Source: Amaurobius ferox (taxonomy: Eukaryota; Arthropoda; Arachnida; Araneae; Amaurobiidae). Taken from it: 64,000 nt of DNA. Both the position numbers and the translations under genes were made by a program. Location of the stretch: contig OX578137.1 in NCBI GenBank assembly GCA_951213105.1, positions 76,545,104 to 76,609,103 of the forward strand, written 5' to 3'. A model generated the notes under the pieces. That model saw only the letters and a program-made list of their open reading frames with translations, was not told the origin of the DNA and did no database searches. Of this stretch, positions 12,871 to 25,125 are shown one piece after another; the stretch's first letter is position 1, and each line of letters begins with the position of its first letter.

Positions 12871-13142
12871 CGAAACTGCTATGGTTCTAGCAGTAAAATC
12901 TGTGAAGTGCAGACTTAAGCTAATCGAGAATATGTCGACTTTAGACAAAATGGCAATCCTAATTTAGGAAATAAATAAGTTCTGTAAGAGCAAATTCTGT
13001 TAAATGTTTAAAATTGTATTTACATGTTTTACTTTCACTTTAGGATCAACCATTGTCTTTTATCATTATACTGTACATTCACATATAAAAGTATTTTTGC
13101 TTGAACCTATTCAGTCTATTCTAATTCTCAATTTACTTTTAG

Positions 13143-13205
13143 GCTATTTCTGCTGATAGAAGTGATGAATGGTTTGCAGAAAGAGGGTCTAAAAAGACCA
13201 TTTAA
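13143..13205 (+). CDS. GLOD4: GLOD4, last coding exon with stop
   Basis: Twenty codons and TAA follow the acceptor TTTTAG. The peptide contains 'ADRSDEWFAERG' and ends in a lysine-rich tail, matching the GLOD4 C terminus (family consensus near 'ADKSDEWFA'). The exon is in phase with the preceding one. With the two upstream exons, 87 C-terminal residues are visible, of roughly 300 in the family. Confidence 0.93.
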   Translation, partial: AISADRSDEWFAERGSKKTI

Positions 13206-13870
13206 AAGTAATATGGCCACCAATGTAGGCATCATATGGAGTACATTATTATCTTGGTGATCAAAGCAACTGTCCCTGAAAAAATGTTTTCTGATACAAA
13301 AAAAAAAATCAAGACTACTATCTTATAAAGCATTTGTACTATATATCCTGAAAGGAGTGTAATGTGTCTAAGAATTATTTTAAAACACTTAACTATACAT
13401 TGAAAGGCAGTGTCCATTATAATTGCAGCTCAGCATATTGTGAAATAACCAGTATATCAGAAAGTTGTGGTTTATATTTGGGACCAAAAATTTTAATTAT
13501 GTATGATGGGCAAGTACTTTTATTTGTTTTAAAATAAACTGAATACATTAAAAAGTATTATCATAAATTACATTAAAAAGTATTGTCATACATTAAAAAG
13601 TATATGGAAAATATATACAATAAGGTAATGCAATTAAGAATCACAAACATTTTTATTGCTAGCATGTGGAAGTTATTTAATTCACTTTCAATTAAGATGT
13701 TTTGCAGAACATAATGTGAGTATATTGAAAAAAAAAAAAAAATGTGTTTAATATCTAGTAAATTGTACTTAAATATTATTGTTGCTATCATTGTCAAAAG
13801 CTAGCTTTTTGTTGGAGAAATTGCTCATTTGTTGTAAATATATTCTTGAACAATAAATATTTTATGATTA
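13206..13870 (+). other. GLOD4: GLOD4 3' UTR with poly(A) signals
   Basis: AT-rich sequence follows the stop codon. Two AATAAA hexamers are visible, at 13533-13538 and 13852-13857. The second is followed within 30 bases by 'TTCATTGTCTTTTTT', a plausible T-rich downstream element. The transcript end is therefore probably near 13870, with possible shorter forms from the first signal. No expression data are available to choose. Confidence 0.6.
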
Positions 13871-15220
13871 ATTCATTGTCTTTTTTAAAAGTTACTATTG
13901 CAATACTATGTAGAGGAAAAAGTACATATCTTATAATACCTCAATGAATAATTAACAAAAATGAAGCCCTGAAATTTAAATTTGATTAACCAGAATAAAC
14001 TTCTACAGAATAATATTTATTTCTATGTAAATATATAGATTACAAGAAAATCTATTCAACTCTCTTATACATTGGTACACTATCGTTTATATCCACTTAT
14101 AGACGTATGCTATTTGAAAAATGTTCATACAATTTTGTTGCATTGGTATTATATCACTTATGTGAATATTTAATAGGTGTCCGTTTACTAAGTTTAAATG
14201 ATGAGCAAATGCTTATTGATTACAATTCTATTATACATAGAAAATGCTGTAAGAATCATCATTCCACCATAATTCCATCTTTTATCGGATTTTTTTTTTC
14301 TCCAGTTAATGAATTTTTAAAGCAGTTTTAAAAATTTCTTCAAAGTTGACAAGAATTAAATTATAATGATAAATCAGATGAATTTAAGCAGATTGATGTT
14401 ATTAAATATTTTTATGCACTATAAAGTCCTAATTATCATTCTTTCTTCATAAGTAACAGTGGTATTTATAAAAATATTAGATATTTCAATAATATTTAAT
14501 TGTATCAAATATTCTTAAGAGAAATTCTACCTATTTATACATTTTACATAATATTTAAAAACATTTTTTTGATCTGCGAACCAGAAATTTTACAGTTCCT
14601 CAAAAACAATAAAATACTAAGAAGCTATATTTCCATAACACTTTGCTAAAGAAATGAAATGACTGAGTGGCATTATCACTGCATTTCCCATAACAAAGAA
14701 TGCTTGAAATATGATTTTTTAGGGATATTTCTCACTGATCACAGGTAAACATTCAGGATAACTCTCATTAAAGAGCATGAGAACAGTGCCAGCACTAGGT
14801 TGTTCAGTGCTCGCATGCAAATAACCCCATTATTAAAAAAAATATCGTTGAAAAAGGTATACAGCACATTACAGTGTAACATGAATAGAATATTAGAATA
14901 CATTAATAAATATATAATTTTATTTGAAACAAGTAATTCTCAAAATTTTTATTTTTCTTGATTTAAAAATTACAAAATTAGAAATAGGTTTCTTTACATT
15001 TAATTCAACACATACCTCATTTGCAATCGCTATTAATGCAACCTTTACAAGCCCCTCATGTGAAATATTCTCTCATAAATACATCTTTTAATTTACTAAA
15101 TGAATGTTCACTGTTTTCTACACTTACAGGAATGGTCAATAATATTCTTAAAACAATCATTAGTTAGGAAACGATAAATTAGATATAATAAACTGAAGAA
15201 CATCAAAAGGGTTTTTAATT
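13871..15220. other. Intergenic, nothing recognised
   Basis: AT-rich sequence without a coherent coding frame, RNA gene or repeat shared with the rest of the window. Confidence 0.4.
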
Positions 15221-16200
15221 ACTTTCCCTATATACATATTATAATGTATAGGGGTCAAAAATTTGAATTGGAGTCTTAGAACAGCATGTTTCAAACATCC
15301 CGTAACTTGAATCGATCAATTTTGAAGTGATGTGTATGTGTCTGTGGTCCATGAAGATGATATCTTATGAACAAATAGAGCTTTTCGAATGAAATTGGTT
15401 ACAAATATTATAATCAGTGAATATTAGAAGCCTATTCATTTTAAATGCAATCATATGTTCAGAAGACCTCCAAATTTTTTAATAAAAATCATCAAAAAAT
15501 CAGAACCTTTAATAATGTTATGTAACTAATCATTTCTTATGTGATTTTTCATTAGAAAATGACTGGCATAAATGTTAGAATGCTAGCATGAACTGTTCTC
15601 AAGATATTATTGTACTCTTTCAAATAAATATATAAAAAAAATGAAAAAATTAAGAGTATTAACTTTTGTTACATATGTTAACTTTTCATATGTAATATTA
15701 TTCGTTATGTATTAACATCATGTTAACATCATTCTCGTGAATCTAGTCCATTCCATTCACAAGAGAAGATACTAATAATGTAATAGTTTTGTATTTTGAT
15801 GCCTAACAATTCACAAAGTCATTTAAGAAATGTTCTTATTGCCATTTGCCTATAACACTTTGGGACTAATTTTCCGAAATATCTTCAACTTGGCAATATT
15901 TCATCCCATATTGGCGCAAATAGTTAAAATTGCAAAAATAATGGAAAGTTAACAAAAATGGCACCAAATTGATGAATTAATTATTAAAATATTTTAATAT
16001 GTGGACTACATTGCTTATTGCGGATGCTATCAGTATTGATAATTGTCAGTTTACAGTTGCATGAAATATAAGTTAATTGGATACTTCGAAATAATTATAT
16101 GATGTCATCCAGGAAAGCATGAGTCTGTGAAGACTAAATCTGATGCATGAATGAAGCGATTCGAATGAAATTTGGTACTAAAATTACAATCAGTGAATAC
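15221..16200 (-). mobile_element. Helentron-like family-1 copy, rearranged, reverse
   Basis: The minus-strand 3' end is at 15221 with ACTTTCCCTATATACAT, but the opposite arm of the hairpin has lost its GAAAGT part. The body follows the family to about 16110, including the 'TTGCTTATTGCGGATGCTAT' block shared with the copy at 12.5 kb. From about 16125 a second piece of the 3' part restarts ('TCTGTGAAGACTAAATCTGA'). The family 5' terminus is absent, so the copy is truncated or recombined. Confidence 0.55.
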
Positions 16201-17243
16201 CGTTCAGTCAACAATGCCTAAGTAGCATCCAAAATCAAATAAACAATGAATCTATCATTACACATTTGTGATGATTCATTATGATGTTCATTTTGAAATT
16301 GATATGCCCTTTTCTTCGACAAACTTCAACTATAGATATAAATTTTGATAATGAAAGCTTGCACCAGGAAGACCAGAGTTCAACCCTTGCCACCGCCCAA
16401 AACTAGACACATTATAGGAAGTAGCATACTTTGAAACTCCTTTATTTTCTCTTTCATATTGGTCTCATAACCATATACCATTAACGGCTCATATTCTCAA
16501 TCAGAATTTCCTTTTTTCCAATAATTTAATCATGGATTCATATAAACCTAGGCCTGTAGAGTCAGCAACTTCTGCAAAACCAAAGAAGTTTTCCTTGATA
16601 TTGATTTTTCCATAGATATAAAAAACAAAATGTATGATAATACTCATCTGTCATGTCACGTGTGCAGTCCAAGATCAATGAATAGTGCTTAGCTTTTAAA
16701 AAGTCTAACCTAATAGAAAAGTTAAATTTGAATCTTAAAAATAAAATCTAAACAGAACATTTTATTATAATAATAAATAAACTAATATATAAAATGTCAA
16801 AGTTTTCAAAAGAGGTGCCCTCTTTGCTTGGCACAAGCCTGTAATGTAGGCCTGCTTCTGCTTGCTCTGCATGAGACCGTGGGACGATTAAGTAGTATGA
16901 TTGCTGTCTCTCTCAGGTTACTTACCTGTGGCCTCTGTTTGCTTTAAAAATTATGCAATTAAAATTACAACTAAAAGTCAGCTCATCCCATTCAACAAAC
17001 AGGGACTCAACAAATATCTATATAACTATAAATCAAAGTCCTCATTTACATGAGTAAATGAGGATGTTGATGAATGACTGGCTTATCGAATATATTTTTT
17101 CTCACTTTCTTAAGTTAAAAACCTATTTTTTGAAATATGTGTAATTAAAATTACAACTAAAAGTCATCTCATCCCATTCAACAAATGAGAACTTAACTAA
17201 TACTTATATATAAAGCAAAGTCTTCATTCACTGGCTTATCATC
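16201..17243. repeat. Intergenic sequence with a ~185-bp tandem duplication
   Basis: Two copies of a unit beginning 'AATTAAAATTACAACTAAAA' start at about 16957 and 17142; both run through 'CATCCCATTCAACAAA' and a 'CATT..CTGGCTTATC' segment. A 24-base palindrome (10-bp arms CCTCATTTAC/GTAAATGAGG) lies at 17040-17063 in the first unit. The part from 16201 to 16950 has nothing I recognise. Confidence 0.5.
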
Positions 17244-18508
17244 ATACACTCATGGTCAGTGGCGTATCCTGACTCTAAAAAGTGAGGGGGCCCAACTGTT
17301 TAATATTGGCTTATGCCAAAGGATTATTTTAAATGAAAAATATGCATAACATTAAAAAGCCTTGAAAAGTGGGGGGCTTGCCCCCCCCCCCCCAAGCATA
17401 CACTACTGCTCATGTTTATGAAAATTGCAACACCATGAAAGAATTGTCAGATTATAATGAATCGTATGAGACATGCAAATCTGAATAGAACATTCAATTG
17501 ATTAGAAATACAGAGTGAATGCACATGCCTGGGCTCCTCGGTGCTCTTTGAACGGTCATACGAGGAGTATAGAAGGCTATGGAAGAGCCAGACAAGTATG
17601 GTATTGGTGTCCAAAAGTTAAAAATTGTTCTGTTGGAGTGACTATGCTTCATCAATGTCAGAGGGTGCCTTATAAACAAACTACAGAGTTTGAATGGAGA
17701 CACATAATTGGCCTGCGGGACAGAGGATTTTCATACCAGGATATTGTTATGCATATGGGGCATAATGCCACGACAGCAATGCAAGTGTGGAGGCAGTAGA
17801 CTGAAGAAAACCAGACAAGTCGAAAATCCGGAAGTAGACCACATAATGTGACGACAACACAGGATGATAGACATCTTGTCCATATGGTGGTGATGAACCA
17901 TACAGTTTCTTCTTGAGTGTTAGTGCAGTACTAGAGCACTGCTACAGGTGTGGCACCGTATGCTTCTATGGTTCAAAGGCATCTGCTACACAGAAGACTG
18001 TGTGCAAGCATTCCTTTGTGAAAGATACCGTTGACCTTGAACCATCGACACCTCAGGTTACAATGGGCAGAAGAGTACAGATCATGGTGTGCAGATTGCA
18101 CCAGATTCTGTTTTCGGACAAGTCCCGCTACAACCTGGACTACAATAATGGCCGCATATGTGTTACACGGTATTGTGGTGAGTGCCATCTTCCTGCATGC
18201 ATTTTAGAGCGTCATACTGCACAAACGTTAAGTGTGATGGTGTGGACTGTTATTGGCTATCATAGGCAATTCCGTCTGCCACGCATTGCGGGAATGCTCA
18301 ACAGCAACCGCTATATCAGGGAGGTTTTGGAGGCCGAAGTTGTACCCTTCCTTCAGCACACTCTTGGTGCTATATTCCAACAAGACAACGCCCAACCACA
18401 TGTTGCCCGGAATGTCCAAACCTTCTCCACTGCGCAACAAATACCACTTCATCCTTGGCCTGCCTGTTCACTAAATATGTCACCAATTGATTATGTATGG
18501 GATATGAT
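17244..18508 (+). pseudogene. Degenerate Tc1-like transposon, 3' end missing
   Basis: The 5' terminus 'CACTCATG' resumes after a nested MITE as 'TTATGAAAATTGCAACACCA' (17415 onward), a common Tc1-family inverted-repeat sequence. The transposase is in several frames. The N-terminal helix-turn-helix part is near 17690-17800 ('GLRDRGFSYQDI'). The DDE region is near 18380-18508 ('QQDNAQPHVARNV', then 'SPIDYVWDMI'). Stops and frameshifts lie near 17800, 17914 and 18210. The position normally occupied by the third catalytic acid (SPIE-WD in relatives) is D. Similarity stops at 18508, where an hAT-type terminus begins, so the 3' inverted repeat is absent. Confidence 0.75.
17257..17408. mobile_element. 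152-bp hAT MITE inside the Tc1 terminus
   Basis: Termini CAGTGGCGTATCC (17257) and, in reverse complement, CAGTAGTGTATGC (17408) are imperfect inverted repeats of the hAT type. The flanks are an 8-bp duplication, CTCATGGT (17249-17256) and CTCATGTT (17409-17416), with one mismatch, as expected for hAT. A C run of about 14 lies at about 17381-17394. There is no coding sequence. Confidence 0.75.
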
Positions 18509-19650
18509 TAGGGGCGAATCTAGATTTTTTAGGGCCTAGGGCTTATTGAAGTCCAATAGGGCCCCATTTTTTGTTAGATTAAGAATCTTTGAATTGGGGT
18601 TTAAAATTCATTTTTAATAACATCAAAATCAGAGTTGAAACATATTTATTTATGAAATGGTATTAAATGACAAGCATTATATCTTATATAAAAAAAACAT
18701 AAGAAATAAAGAATATTATTAACAAAAATGTATAAACAAACAAAATTTTTAATAAAATAAAATAGAATAAATATACCATCAAGCTATTTACCTATAATTG
18801 GGTGTGGCATTCTGCCAATTTTTTATTAAAATTTAATTTTTCTATATTTTTTACTTGCATAGTCTTTTATAACATCATCGTACGTGAGCGATCTCGTAAT
18901 ATTGTTTTCAATTGATAATATGCATAAGTCTGCCAATCTTTCATTATTCATAGTATTACGATATTTGTTTTTTTATGTAGCTCATCCTGGAGAAAGATCT
19001 TTCCGCCTCACAATTTGCAATTGGGAGGGTTAGGAAAAATTTTTAAATTATGTATAAATTCAGAAATGTATCTATTAACTGTTTTTCATATATCATTTTT
19101 AGCATTTTGGCACAGTCTAGATATTGTACGTGTACCTCTAAAAGACCAGTGATTTCCAAATATTTTTTAAAATGTATACTTTCATTTTCTAATAAATCTG
19201 TAATATCCTGATCATAAGATTTAGTTATTTCTTTAATACTTTCAGTGTCAATATTCTCACATTCCTTGTTACCAATATCAAACAGAAATTGAAATATTTT
19301 ACTGGTTTCTTCATATATTTGACCCCTTTTTTGTAATTCTGTCATAAAGTTATCAAGAATTACATTCATAATTTCAATTCTAAATTTATCTCTCCCAATT
19401 AATAATTCACAACTGGTTTCACTGTCAGCAAACATTTTTGTTCTTTTTTTTTCACATCTGTACTCTTTATTTATGTTTTCACTTAATGTTTTTACAGCTG
19501 TTTCATAGGCAACAAGTTTTTCGTTAATATTATTTCTAATTTCAGAGATAAAAAGCACAAGTGAATTAATTAAATGTGATCCCTGCGATACATCTAATCC
19601 AAGCATCTGTAATTTTTTATTTACTTTGTTTCTTTCTAAAACTAACTCAC
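18509..19650 (-). pseudogene. hAT transposase remnant (ZMYM1-like), minus strand
   Basis: An open minus-strand stretch of 187 codons (19606-19043) resembles the region before the dimerisation domain in ZMYM1-type hAT proteins. After the stop, the same strand encodes the hAT C-terminal dimerisation motif around 19010-18970 ('NCEAERSFSRMSYIK'). A frameshift in an A run at about 18970-18976 then moves the continuation, including 'LADLCILSIENNIT', to another frame. The sequence runs out at about 18511 in 'GGGGCGAATCTAGATTTTTT', which looks like an hAT terminus. The N-terminal half is missing and a non-LTR element adjoins at about 19650. It is not functional. Confidence 0.7.
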
Positions 19651-22096
19651 CCCAAACAACTAAAAACCAACCTTATGGCCGTACTCGGGGGGCCACGGAT
19701 TTATTGTCCCACATGCAACTCACTCGAACCAACAAACTTCTTGTGCAAACGACTCATTTGGAAGCAGCTAACAGACTGTTGGAAATGAAATCCCTGCTAT
19801 CTGTCCCTACAAAAACATCGTTACACTTTGATTGTATCACATCTTGATTCTTATTGTCTTCTCAGTGGTAGCGAAGGTCATGGAGAGAATGATCCTTTCC
19901 CGTATGACCCACAGGATCTTCACGAAGGACATTTTCCATGAAAATCACCATGGGTTTCTCCCCTTTCGCGATTGCTCTGCTTCCTTGACAAAGATCCATG
20001 AAGACATTATGGCTGCAAGAACTGCAAAAAAATATATAATCCTTGCCTCTCTTGACATTAAAGCCGCCTATGACTCAGTTTGGAGAGATGGACTCCTGTC
20101 TAAACTGCTGGAAGCAGGCTTCACTGGGAGGATTGCTAAATGGATTTCCGAATTTGTTTCCCATCGCCACTTTCATGTCCGGTGAAGATACCTCTCTTGA
20201 GCTAGCTATTGCGGAATTCCTCAGGGCTCTGTCATATCTCTGTTTCTCTTTACAATCTACATGTGGGACATCTTTGAGACTACTGTATCCAATATCGAAA
20301 TTGTCGTATATGCGGAAGATATCTTCGTTCTGGCCCAAGGGAAAGAATGGGCAGAGGTCAAACGGAATATCCAGGCAACATTAACCAATATTGAACAGTG
20401 GTGCTGATATTGGAAGTTAACCATCGACCCTGCAGAATGCTCAGCGATTAATTTCTCAAAGAAAAAAAGCTGGCCCCCTTTCAACATCGATATGTGAAGC
20501 CGGACGATTCCTTGGGTCAACACTGTCCGGATTCTTGGTCTCCACTTTTCCCAGAATATGACCTGGAAGAAGCATTTCAAGGATCTGCGCTTGCATGGCT
20601 TTCGGAAGCTCAACTATATAAAGTACATCACCCACTTGCAAAGGGGGACTACCACCGGACACCTGCTCCGCATTGTGAATGGGGTCATTAGGTCCATGTT
20701 GGACTACGGGAGCATCATCCACTCCAACGCCTGCACCACGGACAAGAGGATCGAGGTCGTCTACAACGCGGCTTTACGAGTAGCCACCGGGCTCCATAAG
20801 TGGACCCCACTTCCTATCCTCCGCAGAGAAATTGGGATATGGGAGTTGTCATGCTGGCATGAGTGCCTCAAACACCGCTTTATCATTAGACACAAAGCGC
20901 TTAGACGCTTCTCCCCTCTCAAAAGTACCCTGAATGGTCCCTCCCTGAGCACCCTTGAGTCTTCTTGCTCAGACGTGGGACGATATACGTCTGACTTTTG
21001 GTTTATACGAAGCTGACCTGGTCCATTGGACACCCCCTCCTGATAGATGGCCCTGCCCAGGACTTACCATCCACACCAACAATCTCGGGTTTCAAGATAC
21101 CAAGTTACCTGACTCGGCTATCTGCGCCCACTTCAGAGAACATTGGGAGACATGGAATAATCCTACCTGTCTAGCGTCGGACGAATCTAAACATCTACTA
21201 GTGTTGCAGTCTGGAACGCCTCAGGTAACTGCGGGAGCTCAAAGTCTGTCTCTCATCTAAACTCTATCTTCACTGTGGAAACCCTCGCCATCTCCGAATC
21301 AACGACCGAAGAGCAGCAACTAGTAATCTTATCTGACAGCCTGTCCGTTCTTAAGGTTCTCCATAAGATGGACAAAAAGTCCCCAAATGTGATTATTTTT
21401 CTCAGCAAGAGACTGGAAAAAACCCTCCAGAAGGCCGAACCATCAAATTGGTATGGGTCCCTGAACATCAAGGCATTGGCCCCAATGAAGAAGCTGATCG
21501 GCTTGCCAAAGCTCACTCAGACAACTTCCAACTCCATCCCTTGGATTTCCCCGGAAGATTTGGCAGCCTCCCTCAACAGGAAGACAGTCATAGCGGAAGA
21601 CCGCACCTGAACCAGTAGCAAGTACTTTCCAAACTTAGGCCATATCGAGTCCCACTGTTGGTTCTTCAAGAATTACTCTATTTCCCATTTCTGAGAAACC
21701 CTGCTGGCCTGGCTACGGACTAGGACCCTTCTGACCAACACGGTGCTGTTTCGGGTGAACCTGGTCCCCTTCCCCCTCTATGCCACATGTCATGTTGCTG
21801 ATCCCGTCGATCACCTTTTCTTGGAGTGCAGGAAGTATAAACACCAACGGAAAAGTTTGCTCCAGGCTTTGGAGATCGGCCCCTCTATCCCCTTTTCTCT
21901 TTCTTCCCTGTGTGACTTGTTGTTCAATGGGTACTTTCGGGTGGTCTGTCTTGCTTCGTTTCACCTTGATTACATACGGTGAGTTGTTTCCTAACCCCCC
22001 CCCCCTGCTTTCTGTTTTTGGGTCGTGTGTGCTGTGCTTTTATTCTTTGCTGCATTCTTTTGCTTTTGTTGCATTTTCGGGCTGTGAAGTGCTGTG
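19651..22096 (+). pseudogene. Broken non-LTR retrotransposon (RT plus RNase H)
   Basis: Multiple frames together show an ORF2-type protein. Reverse transcriptase begins near 19860. Motif A reads 'LDIKAAYDSVW' at about 20050-20085. The catalytic YxDD position reads 'YAED' near 20310, so the first catalytic Asp of motif C is Glu. The thumb region lies at 20558-21016. An RNase H domain lies at about 21170-21520 ('SDSLSVLKVLHKM', then 'GIGPNEEADRLAKAHS'). A C-terminal Cys/His segment follows ('HLFLECRKYK', about 21800-21845). Stops and shifts occur throughout. RT followed by RNase H suggests the Jockey/I/R1 group; the endonuclease half is absent. Base composition is much more GC-rich than the flanks. 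Confidence 0.8.
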
Positions 22097-22099
22097 TTA

Positions 22100-22742
22100 G
22101 GCCCGGTTTCCACTGACGCGTTGGTACGTTGCCCATCCGTTGGGAGCTGTACGTCAACCAATCACAGGCTCGAACGCACGACCGTGCGTTCATCCGTTGA
22201 ACATGGTTCAAGTTCATGTTTAACGGATGCGTTGGTCACGTGATGCGTTACCGCTGAAAAGGACACCAATGAAAAGGCTTCATTTGAAACAAGATGGCCG
22301 TCACTTCGAGCAGAGGATTTCCCAATGCAAGAATGATTTCGGATATACAGCAGACAATATGAAAAATATTCCGATTGGTGAGTTATGATTTGTTTGTTTA
22401 AAGGAAACATGGGAAGTTTACTGTTAAATCTATACCAGTTTGACGATAATTAGATAAATTACTTGTGTGATCACTTGTTCATTTGAACGTGTGGTCATAA
22501 AATTTTATTTTAATGTATACCGATCGCCCAATTTACTAATTTAGATCTGTACAAAATGACCTGACTGGATCCAATTTATAAATGTATATCTGTGATTAAA
22601 GTAATTTCCCTATTTCTAATGTTAAACAATGTAAACTAGTACGCTCTCAATTAATGGATGTTTGAGTAAAATTTATTGCAAATATTTTATAGAAACATAA
22701 CATATAATCGCACTCAGTTATTCATTATGACCATATTAAATA
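22100..22742 (+). mobile_element. Left-end fragment (copy D) of the large TIR element
   Basis: It begins GGCCCGGTTTCCACTGACGC directly after TTA (22097-22099) and follows copy C (51891-52522) closely up to 'GACCATATTAAATA'. After that the two diverge completely. It includes the subterminal palindromes. No right terminus is visible downstream, so this is a truncated copy or a differently composed element. It abuts the 3' end of the non-LTR element. Confidence 0.8.
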
Positions 22743-23808
22743 TGGTTGAGCTTCCGCAAATGCGCCGTTATATGCACTGAATCGCCAATATAGGCGATTA
22801 CCTGCCAAGTATGGTAGTCCGGAAATCTCTATGACGTCATGAATCTGGGATTATTTTGTGTGTGTTGTCGCCAATGTAGCGATTTCGGGATAAATATGAT
22901 CACTCTCTGACTACGTGCAGTGCAATGAAATGCAATGTAAATGGTACTGATTTTACTGATGATTATATAGCTGGATGTCTCTTTATGATGATGATATATT
23001 TAAAACCACGTACTGATTGATTACTTGATTGAGTTTCATTTAGACATATTTCTAAGATATTAATTATCAATATTGATTGATGTTGAACGATTGATTGACA
23101 TTGAAATATTGATCGAGCAAAGATAATGTTATAGATCATTAAATTATTCTTTTATAATTAATATCGGATATAATTAATAACAGTTAAACGGAAAGCTTGG
23201 TATATTATAAATATGGGGTAATGCTATAGGATTTTTAACCATTATCTTAAAATATCAGCAAGGTTCATATACATAGCCAGAATTTCAGAGTTGGGGGGGG
23301 GGGTAACGATCGAATTGAGGGAACTTTCAAGGAAAACTTGATACAAATATGGATATCGAAATATACTCATATGTTTCAACAATGGGTGGAGTGGAGATGA
23401 CTCCCAATCTTCACTGCTTACGCTAATGGTATGGCTTGAATGAACTCGGTTATAATTAATGTTTTGGATTGGTATCAAAATACCATAGGTTGAACGGAAA
23501 GCTTGGTAGATTATAAGTATGGGGCAATGTTATAGGATTGATTTTAAATTTCCATGTTATTTTAAAAAGCCATTTCTTTTCATGACTCAGGAAAAATGTT
23601 TATTTTGCTCGTAAATAATTTTATTAGACTAATTACTGTTCCCACTGACTCCGGTGGCAATAATTATCTGCGATACAGTCATAACAAACTGAATCAGCTT
23701 CTTAAAGTACATTGAAAACGATAAAGCGCGTGAAAAACAATAAAGGCTTGTGATTTAGCTACGCTTGAAACCATATAGAATGAATTGATTGCGTACAAAT
23801 TAAAAAAA
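22743..23808. repeat. Intergenic sequence with ~50-bp direct repeats
   Basis: A 50-base segment, 'CGGAAAGCTTGGTAKATTAT' and the following 30 bases, occurs at about 23189-23237 and 23495-23541, about 305 bases apart. A G run lies at about 23293-23303. Otherwise there is nothing I recognise; no coherent ORF. Confidence 0.5.
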
Positions 23809-24737
23809 TCTGATGTGGGCAACACATGACTTTCCTTATATAACGTAATGAATTTACCACGGTACAGTAAAATAAATAGGTTTTTCGTATAGCAGATACT
23901 AATATTCTTTCCAAGATATTGAATTTTCGACAATTAGTCGTCATTTCATTGATTTAGCGTCATTTTTATCCATTTGGCGAGATTTTCGTTACTTTGTCAA
24001 CATTTCAAAAAGTCGCCAAGTTGGCGACATTCCGCCAAAATTCGTCGCCAAAATCTCACCAAGCATAATGAACAAAAAAATAAGTTATTCTTACAGCAGA
24101 TAAATGAATATTGGCGTTCAAATACAAAAGTATTACTCAAAATATCTTTTTTCATGAATGGAACGAGCTAGATCCACGAGAATGATGTCACTCAATTTAT
24201 CGCATGGTATTACATATGAAAAGTGAACATGTTTCTCAATAGGATTTTTTTTTTTATGTGACTTTTTCATAATTTTTTTGAAAAATGTACAATATCTCGA
24301 GAACGGTTCATGTTAGCGTTCTAAAATTTATGCCAATCGTTTTCTAATGAAAAATTACATAAGAAATGTCTATTTGCGTAACTTTATTAGCGGTTTTGAT
24401 TTTTTAACGATTTTTTCAAAATTTCATTCGAAAATTTAGGGGGGTTCTGAACATTCGATCACGTATAAAAACAATAGGCTTCCAGTGTTTACGGATTGTG
24501 ATTTTTGTACCAAATTTGGTTCGAATCGGTCCATTCGTTCGTCAGTTATCGTCTCCACAGACTCACTGACACACACACATACTTTCACACACACATACAC
24601 ACACACAGACATCACTTCAAAAATGTTTGATTCGTGATCAGGGATGCTTGAAACGTGCTCTCCCGTCGAAAACTCGAATTCGAATTTTCGACCCCGTCAC
24701 AATACTTTCCTTATACATTATATATATAAGGAAAGTA
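23809..24737 (+). mobile_element. Helentron-like family-1 copy, complete, single-unit form
   Basis: 5' end: 'TCTGATGTGGGCAACACATG' then ACTTTCCTTATATA (about 23830-23843). It has one internal unit (about 23910-24110) instead of several. The unique 3' half carries (AC)n tracts at about 24570-24612. The 3' hairpin at 24704-24736 has ACTTTCCTTATA pairing with TATAAGGAAAGT at the extreme end. The 5' subterminal motif is the exact complement of the 3' terminus. No coding capacity. This is the clearest representative of the family. Confidence 0.7.
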
Positions 24738-25125
24738 ATAGATGACTCGAAACTAAAAGAAATTCTTAGTAAAGAATTTGCATATAGTAACGGATTTGCT
24801 GTCTTAGCGATGATACGCCATTCTGTATTTTTTAACAAATTAAAGAAATTTGTCACTATTCAGTGACCACAACTGCTTACTTAATCCACTAAAACTCGTT
24901 TCTTCAATTATGTCTATGTGTCTGCTTGTTTGACAGGATATCTTTTAAGCAAATTGAAACATTTAAATGAAATTTTGTACGATTATTTCAATGAGTAAAG
25001 GTAAAAAGTTTATTTTCAGGCAGATTGTACCAGATAAAAGTCCTCAACTTTTTAGACATGCTATTCTCAAATCGTAAAATATTATAACAAATTAACTATC
25101 TTAAAAATACTATAGAAACATTTTA
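24738..25125. other. Spacer, nothing recognised
   Basis: AT-rich sequence between two mobile elements. It ends with the TA used as target by the Tigger element (25124-25125). Confidence 0.4.

Larger units (their letters stand above)
9326..13142 (+). other. GLOD4: GLOD4 last intron (3.8 kb)
   Basis: Donor GTAAG at 9326, acceptor TTACTTTTAG ending 13142. It contains a 17-base G run at about 9603-9619 and an interrupted MITE (11014-12870) with a family-1 copy inside. The stretch 9630-11010 is AT-rich and I see no gene or RNA in it; short open frames there lack codon structure or homology that I can recognise. Confidence 0.85.
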
